Source of the DNA: CAYTBN01 sp964436045 | GTDB lineage: Bacteria > Myxococcota_A > UBA796 > UBA9615 > CAYRNR01 | Assembly (NCBI GenBank): GCA_964436045.1 | Contig: CAYTBN010000002.1 | Coordinates: forward strand, 137,490-201,489 | DNA length: 64,000 nt | Direction: 5' to 3' | Part shown: piece after piece, positions 18,228-29,634 of the stretch | Numbering within the stretch: the first letter of the stretch is position 1 | Layout: every line of letters starts with the position of its first letter | Notes under the pieces: generated by a model | Database searches by the model: none | What the model was told of the DNA's origin: nothing | The model's input: only the letters and a program-made list of their open reading frames with translations | Made by a program: the position numbers and the translations under genes

Positions 18228-21579
<3,352 letters not shown>

Positions 21580-21642
21580 TACCTACCCCGGGTGATGCAG
21601 CGACCGAAGATATCACGAAGCCACTTTTCGTTCCGGTGGGCG

Positions 21643-21663
21643 TCAGGCTTCAGGCTTCAGGCA
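21643..21663 (+). repeat. Three copies of a 7-base direct repeat
   Basis: TCAGGCT, TCAGGCT and TCAGGCA follow one another in the gap between the phosphatase start and the capA-like stop. No function is apparent. Confidence 0.5.
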
Positions 21664-21675
21664 GAACAGCAGGGG

Positions 21676-22854
21676 TTACCTGGCTTTCCTGGCGCCTGAC
21701 GCCTCCTCCGATGGCAGCTCGACCACCGCCGAGTTGCCCTCCCAGCGCACCGCTGTGCCGTAGGGCTCCATCAGTTCATCGAGGACCGGGACCGCCTCGT
21801 CGGCTGCGATCGGGGCCGGCCGGTAACGGACCAGCTTGTTGTTGACCCCGATCAGGTCCACCGCCACGTTGGCGACCCGTCCGTCGCACAACCGGTAGCG
21901 GGCGACCATCCCGTAGCCCTGGCGCCCCTTGGGGAATCGACCGGACGTCCCGAACGTGAAGTTACCCAGGCTGTAGAGGATCGGCTTGCCCTCGTAGATC
22001 TCGATGCCCTGGGCTACGTGGGGGTGGTGGCCGTTAACCACGTCCGCGCCCATGTCGATGATCGCCCGCGCCATCCGGTGTTGCAGCCGTGTCGGCGGTT
22101 TGTAGTTGCGGCCGAAGTGGCAGTGGACGATGAGCACGTCCACCTGGCCACGGAGCCTCTCGATGTCCGCCTGCATCAGCTCCAGGTCCATCATCGCGCA
22201 GCCCGGCCGGTCGCCTTTGGCGAACCAACCGTCCTTCTCGTACGAGCCGTAGTTCTCCATGAAGGCCAGCAGACCGACCGTGATCCCGTCGAGTTCGATG
22301 ATCAGCCCGCGGCGGGCCTCTTCCTCGCTTCGCCCACCCCCGACGGCCCGGATGCCCGCGGACTCGAAGTGGTCCAGCGTCTCCACGAAGCCCTCGGGTC
22401 CGTAGTCGAGGACGTGGTTGTTGGCCAGCGCCAGCACGTCGAAACCCGCGCCCTGGAGGGCGGGGAGGGCCTTCGGATCCTGGCGGTAGGACCACTTCTT
22501 GCTGGCCACGTACTTCACGTCATGCGTGGTGATCGGAGCCTCGAGGTTCCCCATCACGAGGTCGGCACCCGCCAGCAGCTCCCCCACGTCGCGGAAGGGG
22601 TAGTCGTAGCCCTGCTTGTCCAGCTTCCGCTGCACCCCGTCGGCCAGCATGATGTCGCCCACCGAGACGATCTCGCTGACGGGCCCCACGCAGGCCGAGC
22701 CGATCTCCCTCGCGACCGGGCGGGCGGCGGGCCGCCACGTCAGCCACAATCCCCCCGTCGCGATTCCGCCCATCAGCCCGACGGTCAGCCACGCATTCCA
22801 CCAGCGCCTGCCACCCACCCGATCACCTCGATGCGAATGCCAACGGTATCGCAT
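21676..22854 (-). CDS. CapA family protein (poly-gamma-glutamate-type, metallophosphatase fold)
   Basis: A 392-residue protein with one N-terminal membrane helix (about residues 20-40) and a CapA-type calcineurin-like domain. Motifs are VSVGDIMLADGVQ, MGNLEAPIT, LALANNHVLDYG, IVHCHFGRNY and NGHHPHVAQGIEIYEG. Family members take part in poly-gamma-glutamate or capsule synthesis, but many stand alone as here and their substrate is unknown. A GGGAGG site precedes the ATG at 22854; the upstream extension to 23034 overlaps the divergent gene and was rejected. No capB or capC is adjacent. Confidence 0.82.
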   Translation of the reverse strand: MRYRWHSHRGDRVGGRRWWNAWLTVGLMGGIATGGLWLTWRPAARPVAREIGSACVGPVSEIVSVGDIMLADGVQRKLDKQGYDYPFRDVGELLAGADLVMGNLEAPITTHDVKYVASKKWSYRQDPKALPALQGAGFDVLALANNHVLDYGPEGFVETLDHFESAGIRAVGGGRSEEEARRGLIIELDGITVGLLAFMENYGSYEKDGWFAKGDRPGCAMMDLELMQADIERLRGQVDVLIVHCHFGRNYKPPTRLQHRMARAIIDMGADVVNGHHPHVAQGIEIYEGKPILYSLGNFTFGTSGRFPKGRQGYGMVARYRLCDGRVANVAVDLIGVNNKLVRYRPAPIAADEAVPVLDELMEPYGTAVRWEGNSAVVELPSEEASGARKAR

Positions 22855-22969
22855 CGACCTCCCGCGGGCCAACGCGTGCAACCGCTGGAGGCGATTGAGA
22901 TCGGTCGCACCGCGGCGCCCGCTGCTACAATCGAACGGCATCCGAACGATCGATGGAGGGCAGCCGCTG

Positions 22970-23524
22970 ATGGCGAACCGGGACGGCAGGCGGGATTCGA
23001 AGGAGCGGGGCGGCCGCAGCGCCAGCGGCGACACCGACTACGGCCAGGGCAGCCACGAGCAGGATGGCTGGGACGAGCCACGGTTGATGGATTTTGCCCG
23101 CAAGATCGTCCGGGGCGGGGCCGAGGTGGTGATCTCGACCAAGGACGCCATCGGCGAGCGGGCGGCGGAGGTCAAGTCCAGGGAGATTCCCCGGGAGGTG
23201 GTCGAGTCGGTGGCCCACCTGACCGCGCGCACCAAGGACGAGCTGGTCAGCTTGATGGCCCGGGAGTTCAAGACCTACCTGGAGAAGATGGACCTGGCCT
23301 CCGAAGCGCGCAGCATGATGGAGAATTACACCCTCGACGTGAACATGACCGTCCGCCTGCGTCCCAACGAGCCGTACGCCGAGGACGAGGATCCGGCGGA
23401 GGACGAGGGGGCGGACGAAGCCGGGGACGCAGGGGACGCAGGGGACGCAGGGGACGCAGGGGACGCAGGGGACGCAGGGGACGGTGGGGACGACGAGGAT
23501 GCCGCGGGCGAAGACGAGGAGTAG
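22970..23524 (+). CDS. Hypothetical acidic-tailed protein, 184 residues
   Basis: An unrecognised 184-residue protein. The first 40 residues are polar and charged. A central segment (about 38-130) contains predicted helices such as MDFARKIVRGGAEVVISTKDA and ELVSLMAREFKTYLEKMD, with the look of coiled-coil or amphipathic phasin-like segments. The tail carries six exact GDA triplets followed by an acidic end. GGAGGG lies 9 bases before the ATG. It is divergent from capA and convergent with the lipid-transport operon, with only one base between the stops. Confidence 0.7.
   Translation: MANRDGRRDSKERGGRSASGDTDYGQGSHEQDGWDEPRLMDFARKIVRGGAEVVISTKDAIGERAAEVKSREIPREVVESVAHLTARTKDELVSLMAREFKTYLEKMDLASEARSMMENYTLDVNMTVRLRPNEPYAEDEDPAEDEGADEAGDAGDAGDAGDAGDAGDAGDGGDDEDAAGEDEE
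23423..23485 (+). repeat. 9-base tandem repeat coding Gly-Asp-Ala
   Basis: Six exact copies of GGGGACGCA (23423-23476) plus one degenerate copy lie in frame near the 3' end of the acidic-tailed gene. Exact identity of the copies points to recent slippage. Confidence 0.9.
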
Positions 23525-23525
23525 G

Positions 23526-24482
23526 TCACTCCTCCTTCTTGATGGGCTTGAGCCGGGCCCTGATCCCCTCTTCCTGCAGGATCTCCCGCAGGGTCGCCTC
23601 GTCGAAGACCGTCAGGTTGTCCAGCACCACCGCCAGATCGTCGAGCATGGCGGACAGCTCCCGGTCGGAGTCGTTGAGGGCCTCGGCCACCGACCGCAAC
23701 TCGGCGGCGATCACCCGGGCATCGGCCATGGTCTCGGGCAGCTCGGCGGTGGACTCGTCCAGCCGCCCCGTCAAGGTCTCGACGTCCGCCAGGGTGGTGT
23801 CCAGCTTCGCGAGGGTGCCGTCGACCCGCTCCAGCGTTCCCGGTAGCCGCTCGGACGCAGCGCGTACGTTGCGAAGGATGATCGGGACCTCCTGCTTCAC
23901 CTGCGGGGCGATCTCCGCCATCTCGTTGAGGTTGTGCAGCAGGGTCTCCGCCTCGGCAACCAGCCCACCCGCTTCGAACTCGCCCTCCCGGGCCAGGTCG
24001 GCCATGGCGGCGACGATGGCGGCCATGTCATCCGGGTCGATCTGCCCCAGCAGCGGTCCCAGCGCGGTGACCATCTGATCGATCTCATAGGGGATGGCCG
24101 TGTCCACGATCCGGTCCCCATCCTCCAGCGGCGGTGCGGTCTCGCTGCGCGGCAGGAGGGCCACGTACTTCTCGCCGAGCACCGAGCGGGCCCGCACGTG
24201 GGCAGCCACGTCCTTGCGAGCGTCGGCGTCCCGTCGGATCACCAGGGTGGCCACGCAGCCGCGATCCTCGACCCTCAGCTTCTGCACGCCGCCGACCCGG
24301 ACGCCGGCCAGCCGCACGTCCCCGTCCTCGACCAGCCCCGCCGCGTCTTCGAAGAACGCCTCGACGGTCACCGTGTCACCCAGGGACTTGAGCGCGCCGA
24401 CGCGAAAGCTCATGTAGAGCAAGGCGGCCAGCGCCGCCAGCAGCAAGCAACCGACGCCGAGCTCGTTGCGGAATCGTTTCAC
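23526..24482 (-). CDS. mlaD: MlaD/MCE-domain lipid-transport protein
   Basis: A 318-residue substrate-binding component of an Mla-type lipid ABC transporter. An N-terminal anchor (about residues 8-27) is followed by an MCE domain (about 38-120: FFEDAAGLVEDGDVRLAGVRVG, then SVLGEKYVALLP). The long helical tail (about 130-318), rich in coiled-coil segments, may form the needle or tube seen in longer MCE proteins. The GTG start overlaps the ATPase stop by 4 bases (GTGA). It is the last gene of the operon mlaE-mlaE-mlaF-mlaD. Confidence 0.88.
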   Translation of the reverse strand: MKRFRNELGVGCLLLAALAALLYMSFRVGALKSLGDTVTVEAFFEDAAGLVEDGDVRLAGVRVGGVQKLRVEDRGCVATLVIRRDADARKDVAAHVRARSVLGEKYVALLPRSETAPPLEDGDRIVDTAIPYEIDQMVTALGPLLGQIDPDDMAAIVAAMADLAREGEFEAGGLVAEAETLLHNLNEMAEIAPQVKQEVPIILRNVRAASERLPGTLERVDGTLAKLDTTLADVETLTGRLDESTAELPETMADARVIAAELRSVAEALNDSDRELSAMLDDLAVVLDNLTVFDEATLREILQEEGIRARLKPIKKEE

Positions 24483-25258
24483 GTCTGCTCCGCCGCGCGT
24501 TGCGGGCCCGCGGGGGGCAGCTGCAGGTTGCGCCCCAGGAAACGCCTCAGCACGGGATCTTGGCTGTGCCGCACCTGATCGGGGGTCCCGTACGCGATCA
24601 GGCGACCTTTGTAGAGCATACCGATGCGGTCCGCAATCCGGAAGGTGCCGACGATGTCGTGGCTGATCACCACGAAGGTGATGCCGAGTTCCTGTTTCAT
24701 CCGGCTGATCAGCCGATCGATGGAGTCGCTGGTGACCGGGTCCAGGCCCGTGGTCGGCTCGTCGAACAGCACGATCTCCGGGTCCAGGACGATCGCCCGC
24801 GCCAGGCCCACGCGCCGCCGCATCCCGCCCGACAGCTCGGACGGCATCTTGTCGCCCGTGTCGGGCAGCCCCACCTGCTGCAATCGGTTGGCCACTACCT
24901 CGCGGATCTCCGGCTCCTTCATCTTCGTGTGCCGCCGGATGGGGAACGCCACGTTCTCGCCGACGGTCATCGAGTCGAACAACGCGCCGTCCTGGAACAG
25001 CATCCCGAGCCGCTTGCGGACGTTCCGCAGTTCCGACTCCTTGCTGACAGTGATGTCCACGTCGTTGATCCAGATCCGACCGCGGTCCGGTTGCAACAGC
25101 CCCACCAGCAGCTTGAGGAACACCGACTTGCCGACCCCCGACGGGCCCATGATCACGGTGGTCTCCCCGGCGGCCAGGTCGACCGTCAGATCGTCGAGCA
25201 CGACCTGGGAGCCGAACGCTTTGTGGACCCCCTCGAAGCGAATGATCGGTGCGCTCAT
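24479..25258 (-). CDS. mlaF: Mla-type ABC transporter ATPase
   Basis: A 259-residue ATPase with all expected motifs: Walker A MGPSGVGKSVF, Q-loop LFQDGALFDSMTVGENVAFP, ABC signature LSGGMRRRVGLARAI, Walker B IVLFDEPTTGLDP and the switch His in VVISHD. It should power lipid transfer between outer and inner membranes with the two MlaE-like permeases encoded upstream. The chosen ATG lies 10 bases after the preceding stop; an upstream frame extension to 25360 overlaps the permease gene and was rejected. Confidence 0.92.
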   Translation of the reverse strand: MSAPIIRFEGVHKAFGSQVVLDDLTVDLAAGETTVIMGPSGVGKSVFLKLLVGLLQPDRGRIWINDVDITVSKESELRNVRKRLGMLFQDGALFDSMTVGENVAFPIRRHTKMKEPEIREVVANRLQQVGLPDTGDKMPSELSGGMRRRVGLARAIVLDPEIVLFDEPTTGLDPVTSDSIDRLISRMKQELGITFVVISHDIVGTFRIADRIGMLYKGRLIAYGTPDQVRHSQDPVLRRFLGRNLQLPPAGPQRAAEQT

Positions 25259-25268
25259 GGCCTGGAGC

Positions 25269-26027
25269 CTACCCGTAGAAGACCGCGGTGAGCAGGTAGG
25301 TGGCGCAGATGCAGACGATGCACATCGTGACCACCGCGTTGTTGGTTGCCCGGCCCACACCCTCCGGGCCTTTTTCGCTGAAGAAGCCGAAGAATCCGCT
25401 GACCGTGGAGATCACGATCGCGTAGACCACCGACTTGGTCAGGGCGTTGATCAGATCGAGTCGGCCGATGTTGCTCCAGACGTAGCCGGAGTACTCCCCG
25501 GGGCTGACCCCCAGCTGATAGACAGCGACCGCGTAGGCGGCTGCCAGGCTGGTGGCCAGCCCTACGAGGGTCAGCAGTGGCAGCGCGATGATCACGGCCA
25601 GGAAGTTGGGCGCCACCAGCTCGGCATACGGATTGACCGCCATGACCTCCAGCGCGTCGATCTGCTCCCGGGTCCGCATCACCGCCAGCTGGGCTGCCAT
25701 CTCGGTGCCGGTCTTGGCCGCGACCATGACGCCGGCCAGCAGCGGACAGATCTCGCGGACGCCAGCCATCGAGACGAACATCCCGACCATGTTGCCGGCC
25801 CCCAGCGTCGAGAACGCCGTGTACCCCTGGATCGCCACGTTGGTGCCGACGAAAACCGCCATGGTCAGCAGGATCGGCAGGGCCCTGATCCCCACCCGAT
25901 AGGTCTCCAGCATCACCCGCTCCCAGCGGGCGCCATAACGCAGGGTGAAACGGGTGCAGTCCCACACGAAGTAGCCGTACGCCCCCAGGGCGCGGACGAA
26001 GCGCAGCACGGTACCCATCAGCGCCAC
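25269..26027 (-). CDS. MlaE-like ABC permease (second copy)
   Basis: A 252-residue permease with about five membrane helices. The family hallmarks are MAAQLAVMRTREQIDALEVM (cytoplasmic coupling helix) and EKGPEGVGRATNNAVV. It differs clearly from the copy just upstream, so the pair may form a heterodimer, as YrbE proteins are thought to do in MCE systems of actinobacteria. Its start overlaps the upstream permease's stop by 10 bases. Confidence 0.88.
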   Translation of the reverse strand: MALMGTVLRFVRALGAYGYFVWDCTRFTLRYGARWERVMLETYRVGIRALPILLTMAVFVGTNVAIQGYTAFSTLGAGNMVGMFVSMAGVREICPLLAGVMVAAKTGTEMAAQLAVMRTREQIDALEVMAVNPYAELVAPNFLAVIIALPLLTLVGLATSLAAAYAVAVYQLGVSPGEYSGYVWSNIGRLDLINALTKSVVYAIVISTVSGFFGFFSEKGPEGVGRATNNAVVTMCIVCICATYLLTAVFYG

Positions 26028-26794
26028 CCGAACAGCAGGCTGGACGCCGCGTAGTTGAACACCAGCAAGAACACGATCGTGTACACCACGGTGTTGTTGA
26101 CCGCCCGCCCGACGCCCTCCGCCCCGCCGGTCGTGTGGAAGCCCTGGAAGGTGGCCAGCAGGCCGAGGAACAGGCCGTAGGCGATCGCCTTGGCCACCGC
26201 GGCCAGGATGTCGTACAGGCCGATCAGCTCCGTCATGTTGTGCATGAACACGCCCGGAGCCTGGTCATAGGAGACCACGGCGACGATGTAGCCGCCGCCG
26301 ACCCCGAACAGGATCGCGAGGATCGTCAGCGCCGGGTTGACTACCACCATCGCCAGGACCCGCGGCACCACGTGGAACGCCATCGGGTCGACCGCCATCA
26401 TCTCGGTGGCGTCCAGCTCCTCCTTGATCCGCATCGCGCCCAGCTCCGCCGCGTAGGTGGAGCCCCCCTGGGCCGCGGTCAGCACGGCGGCGAGAACCGG
26501 CGCCAGCTCGCGGACGATGATCAGCGTCACCAGCCCGCTCATCAGCCGCTGGGCGCCCATCATCGCGAAGATGTTCATTCCCTGGAGCCCCAGGACCATG
26601 CCGAACGGCACGATGGTGATCAGGACCGGCCCCAGGCAGCGGCCCCCGATCACCCGGATGTGGTAGGCCACCTCCCCCCAGAACAGCGGCTCGCGCACCG
26701 CCGCTCGCACCGCCCGGCCGGCGAAACGACCGAAGGCGTCGACCGGCCGGATCAGGGCCAGCGGATCGGGGGAACTGGTCGCGGTGGGCTGCAT
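26018..26794 (-). CDS. mlaE: MlaE-like ABC permease (first copy)
   Basis: A 258-residue permease, first gene of the lipid-transport operon. It has the family motifs YAAELGAMRIKEELDATEMM and TTGGAEGVGRAVNNTVV and about five membrane helices. The ATG at 26794 has no Shine-Dalgarno sequence, but a TACAAT box ends six bases upstream, so the operon may begin with a leaderless message. Longer frames reaching 26911 overlap the divergent gene's promoter and were rejected. Confidence 0.88.
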   Translation of the reverse strand: MQPTATSSPDPLALIRPVDAFGRFAGRAVRAAVREPLFWGEVAYHIRVIGGRCLGPVLITIVPFGMVLGLQGMNIFAMMGAQRLMSGLVTLIIVRELAPVLAAVLTAAQGGSTYAAELGAMRIKEELDATEMMAVDPMAFHVVPRVLAMVVVNPALTILAILFGVGGGYIVAVVSYDQAPGVFMHNMTELIGLYDILAAVAKAIAYGLFLGLLATFQGFHTTGGAEGVGRAVNNTVVYTIVFLLVFNYAASSLLFGWR

Positions 26795-26800
26795 GCGCGG

Positions 26801-26806
26801 ATTGTA
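26801..26806 (-). promoter_or_regulatory. -10 box (TACAAT) six bases before mlaE
   Basis: The minus strand reads TGTACAATCC, ending six bases before the ATG at 26794, with no ribosome-binding site between. No convincing -35 box is present. Confidence 0.45.
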
Positions 26807-26831
26807 CACGAGCGGCGTTGTAGTGCTGCGG

Positions 26832-26860
26832 TTGGACAGGCGCGAGAACACTGGTACCAT
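26832..26860 (+). promoter_or_regulatory. Promoter for the secreted SH3-like protein
   Basis: TTGGAC at 26832-26837, a 17-base spacer and TACCAT at 26855-26860 form a sigma70-like promoter. It would give a leader of about 36 bases with an AGGA site before the ATG at 26903. Confidence 0.55.
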
Positions 26861-26902
26861 TCCGCCCCATCCTCGGCAAAGCCGGGGGGTCAGGACCCGA
26901 CG

Positions 26903-27325
26903 ATGAGACACTGGATGGCGTGGATCGTGGCGGCGACTCTGGCCCTGGGGGCGACCCAGGCGCTGGCCGAGCCGGTACTGTGCAAAGAGGACATGGACGC
27001 CAGGCGCTGGATGGACGACGCCGACGTCGTGGCCGGCGAGGTCGCCGCGGGCGACCGGGTCGACGTGGTCTACCGCGAGGGCGGCTGGATCAGGGTGCGG
27101 CTGGCGGGGCCGGGCGCTGGATTCGGCTGGCTGCCGGACTCGGCGGTCACGGAGGTGGACAGCGGGGACACGGGCTTCGACCTGGGTCTCCCCGGTCTCG
27201 ACCTCCCAGGACGCAACCCGGGGCTGACGTTACCAGGAGGCTTCCCGGGCGCCACCGGCCTGCCGGGCGGCGCGACCGTGCCGGGCGGGACCTCGCTCCC
27301 GCCGGTCAACCTGGACATCGAGTGA
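26903..27325 (+). CDS. Secreted SH3-like protein with Gly/Pro/Leu-rich tail
   Basis: A 140-residue exported protein. A clear signal peptide (about residues 1-22, ending in ALA) precedes a small beta-rich domain resembling bacterial SH3 domains (residues 28-82, with GDRVDVVYREGGWIRVRL and FGWLPDSAV). The tail repeats GLPG- and LPGG-like units. A role in envelope or peptidoglycan binding is plausible, but nothing shows it directly. An AGGA site lies 8 bases before the ATG. Confidence 0.72.
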   Translation: MRHWMAWIVAATLALGATQALAEPVLCKEDMDARRWMDDADVVAGEVAAGDRVDVVYREGGWIRVRLAGPGAGFGWLPDSAVTEVDSGDTGFDLGLPGLDLPGRNPGLTLPGGFPGATGLPGGATVPGGTSLPPVNLDIE

Positions 27326-27344
27326 GCCCCGTCCGAATCCACCG

Positions 27345-28295
27345 GTGAAGAGTCCCACCATCCGCTCGGAACCTGGCCTGCTGGTATGCAGTCTGGCCAG
27401 CGGGAGTCGCGGAAATTCCACCTACGTCGGCACCCTGGAGTGCGGCCTGCTGGTCGACGTGGGCATCTCCGCGAAGCGAGCGGCAGAGCTGCTGCGGCGA
27501 CGGGACCTGGATCCGGACGCCGTCAGCGGGATCCTGGTGACACACGAACACCGGGATCACTCGGCCGGTGTGCGGGTCTTCTGCCGTCGGCACCGGGTCC
27601 CGGTCTATGTCCAGCACGACGTGCGGCCGGAGGTCGACCTGCGCGGGGTCGACGACGTGCGGACCTTTGCCGGAGATGCCCCCTTCGACGTGGCCGGCTT
27701 CCGGGTCGACCCGTTCCCGATCCCCCACGACACGGTCGAGCCGCTGGGTTATGTGATCGAGCGGGACGGCTGCCGGGTCGGCGTCGCCACGGACATGGGA
27801 ATGCGGACCCGGCTGGCGGAGGAGCGGCTGTCGGCCTGCGGGGCGGTGCTGCTGGAGTTCAACCACGACCTGGAGATGCTCATCGAGGGGCCCTATCCCT
27901 GGTGGCTCAAACAGCGGGTCAAGGGGCGCCTCGGACACCTGAGCAACGACGACGCCCTCGAGATGCTGGAGGTCCTCGTCGGCGGATCGGTCCGCACCGT
28001 GATGCTCGGCCACCTGAGCCAGGAGAACAACCGCCCCGAGCTCGTGGAGGCCATGGTCCGTGACCGGCTCGCCTCGCTGGACCGGCCGGACGTGGACGTG
28101 ACCGTGCTGGAACAGGACCGACCGGGACCGGTGATCGGAGTGTCCAGATCCGAGACCGTGCCGGTGTGCCGGACCACCGAGACCGAGTCCGAGTCCGAGT
28201 CCGAGACCGAGTCCGAGACCGAGTCCGAATCCGAATCCGAGTCCGAATCCAGGTCCGAGCCCCAGACGGCTCTTTTCGTGGGAGGCAAGGCATGA
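27345..28295 (+). CDS. MBL-fold hydrolase, YycJ/WalJ type, with Glu-Ser tail
   Basis: A 316-residue metallo-beta-lactamase-fold protein. The opening VCSLASGSRGNSTYVG and the metal motif HEHRDH are typical of the YycJ/WalJ group, which includes DNA-processing 5'-3' exonuclease-like members. DMGMRTRL, EFNHD and LGHLSQENN fit the later motifs. The catalytic domain ends near residue 270. It is followed by a Glu-Ser/Glu-Thr repeat and a short end. The GTG start is used. Its TGA overlaps the purB ATG by 4 bases, so the two genes are coupled. Confidence 0.83.
   Translation: MKSPTIRSEPGLLVCSLASGSRGNSTYVGTLECGLLVDVGISAKRAAELLRRRDLDPDAVSGILVTHEHRDHSAGVRVFCRRHRVPVYVQHDVRPEVDLRGVDDVRTFAGDAPFDVAGFRVDPFPIPHDTVEPLGYVIERDGCRVGVATDMGMRTRLAEERLSACGAVLLEFNHDLEMLIEGPYPWWLKQRVKGRLGHLSNDDALEMLEVLVGGSVRTVMLGHLSQENNRPELVEAMVRDRLASLDRPDVDVTVLEQDRPGPVIGVSRSETVPVCRTTETESESESETESETESESESESESRSEPQTALFVGGKA
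28179..28261 (+). repeat. GAGTCC hexamer repeat (Glu-Ser/Glu-Thr)
   Basis: About fourteen tandem hexamers, mostly GAGTCC with GAGACC and GAATCC variants, encode a Glu-Ser/Glu-Thr tail on the MBL protein. It is the same unit and reading phase as the repeats near 19495 and 40476. Confidence 0.88.
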
Positions 28296-29587
28296 TTCCC
28301 CGATACAGCCACCCCGACATGACCGCCATCTGGACCGAGGAGAATCGGCTGCGGACCATGCTCCGCGTCGAGGTACTGGCCTGTGAGGCGATGGCGGCCC
28401 GGGGCGAGATCCCGGCCGAGGATCTGCCCGCGATCCAGCAGCGCGCCGACTTCGATCTGGAGAAGGTCGCCGAGTACGAGAAGACCCTCAAGCACGACGT
28501 GATCGCCTTCCTCACCTCGGTGGCGGATCACGTGGGGCCCGAGGCCCGACACATCCACAAGGGGATGACGAGTTCGGACGTGCTCGACACCGCCTTCGCC
28601 GTCCAGCTCGGGCAGGCGGGCGCGATGGTCCTCGAGGGCGTCGACCGTGTGCGGGAGGCCACCCGCGCCCGGGCACTGGAGCACCGGGACACTCCGATGA
28701 TCGGCCGGACCCACGGCATCTACGCCGAGCCGATCACCGTCGGTCTGAAGCTCGCCGGCTGGTATTCGGAGCTGGATCGGGCGCGCGAGCGGGTCGAGGC
28801 GGCCTGGCTCGGGGTCCGCTTCGGCAAGATCTCGGGGGCTGTGGGGACTTACGCCTTCATCCATCCAGAGGTCGAGGAATACGTCTGTGAGAAGCTGGGC
28901 CTGACCCCCGAGCCCCTGTCGACCCAGGTCGTGCCGCGGGACCGCCACGCCGCCTTCTTCTCGGCGTTGGCGTTGCTGGCCACCTCCATCGAGCGCTTCG
29001 CCACCGAGATCCGCCACCTGCAGCATAGCGACATCGGCGAGATGTCCGAGGCTTTCACCGCCGGGCAGAAGGGCAGCTCGGCGATGCCCCACAAGCGGAA
29101 CCCGATCCTGAGCGAGAACCTGACCGGGCTGGCCCGGCTGGCGCGCGGCTACGCGTCGGTGGCGCTGGACAACGTCGCCTTGTGGCACGAGCGGGACATC
29201 AGCCACTCGTCCGCCGAGCGGGTGATCGCCCCCGACGCCTGCATCGCCGTCGACTTCCAGCTGAGGCGCTTCGCCCGGGTGGTGGAGGGGTTGGTGATCC
29301 ACGACGACCGGATGGCCGGCAACCTGGAGCGCACCCGGGGGCTGTACGCCAGTCAGCGGCTCCTGCTGGCCCTGGTCGAGCAGGGGCTCTCGCGGGAGCA
29401 GGGCTACCGGATGGTGCAGCGCGCCGCCGCCCGCGCCTGGGACGAGGGGATCGCCCTGCGCAGGGCCGTGGAAGAGGACGCGGAGTTGCGATCGCAGCTC
29501 GGCGATCTCGCGCTGGACACGTTGTTCGATCCGCTGGCGTTCGTCGAGCACCGCGACAGGGTGTACCGACGGGTGTTCGGCACATGA
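28292..29587 (+). CDS. purB: Adenylosuccinate lyase
   Basis: A 431-residue lyase that removes fumarate from SAICAR and adenylosuccinate in purine synthesis. It begins MIPRYSHPDMTAIWTEENR, has the histidine regions KGMTSSDVLDTA and GRTHGIYAEPIT, and the signature loop GSSAMPHKRNPI. The length is normal for the short bacterial class. GGAGG precedes the ATG, which overlaps the upstream stop by 4 bases. Confidence 0.95.
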   Translation: MIPRYSHPDMTAIWTEENRLRTMLRVEVLACEAMAARGEIPAEDLPAIQQRADFDLEKVAEYEKTLKHDVIAFLTSVADHVGPEARHIHKGMTSSDVLDTAFAVQLGQAGAMVLEGVDRVREATRARALEHRDTPMIGRTHGIYAEPITVGLKLAGWYSELDRARERVEAAWLGVRFGKISGAVGTYAFIHPEVEEYVCEKLGLTPEPLSTQVVPRDRHAAFFSALALLATSIERFATEIRHLQHSDIGEMSEAFTAGQKGSSAMPHKRNPILSENLTGLARLARGYASVALDNVALWHERDISHSSAERVIAPDACIAVDFQLRRFARVVEGLVIHDDRMAGNLERTRGLYASQRLLLALVEQGLSREQGYRMVQRAAARAWDEGIALRRAVEEDAELRSQLGDLALDTLFDPLAFVEHRDRVYRRVFGT

Positions 29588-29634
29588 CATACCGACCCCC
29601 GGGGAAGGGTGGGTCGGCCACGGAGGTTGTTTCG

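Noticed and set aside
23423..23485. Regular short repeats that might suggest a CRISPR array
   Set aside because: The units are 9 bases with no spacers and lie in frame inside a coding sequence.
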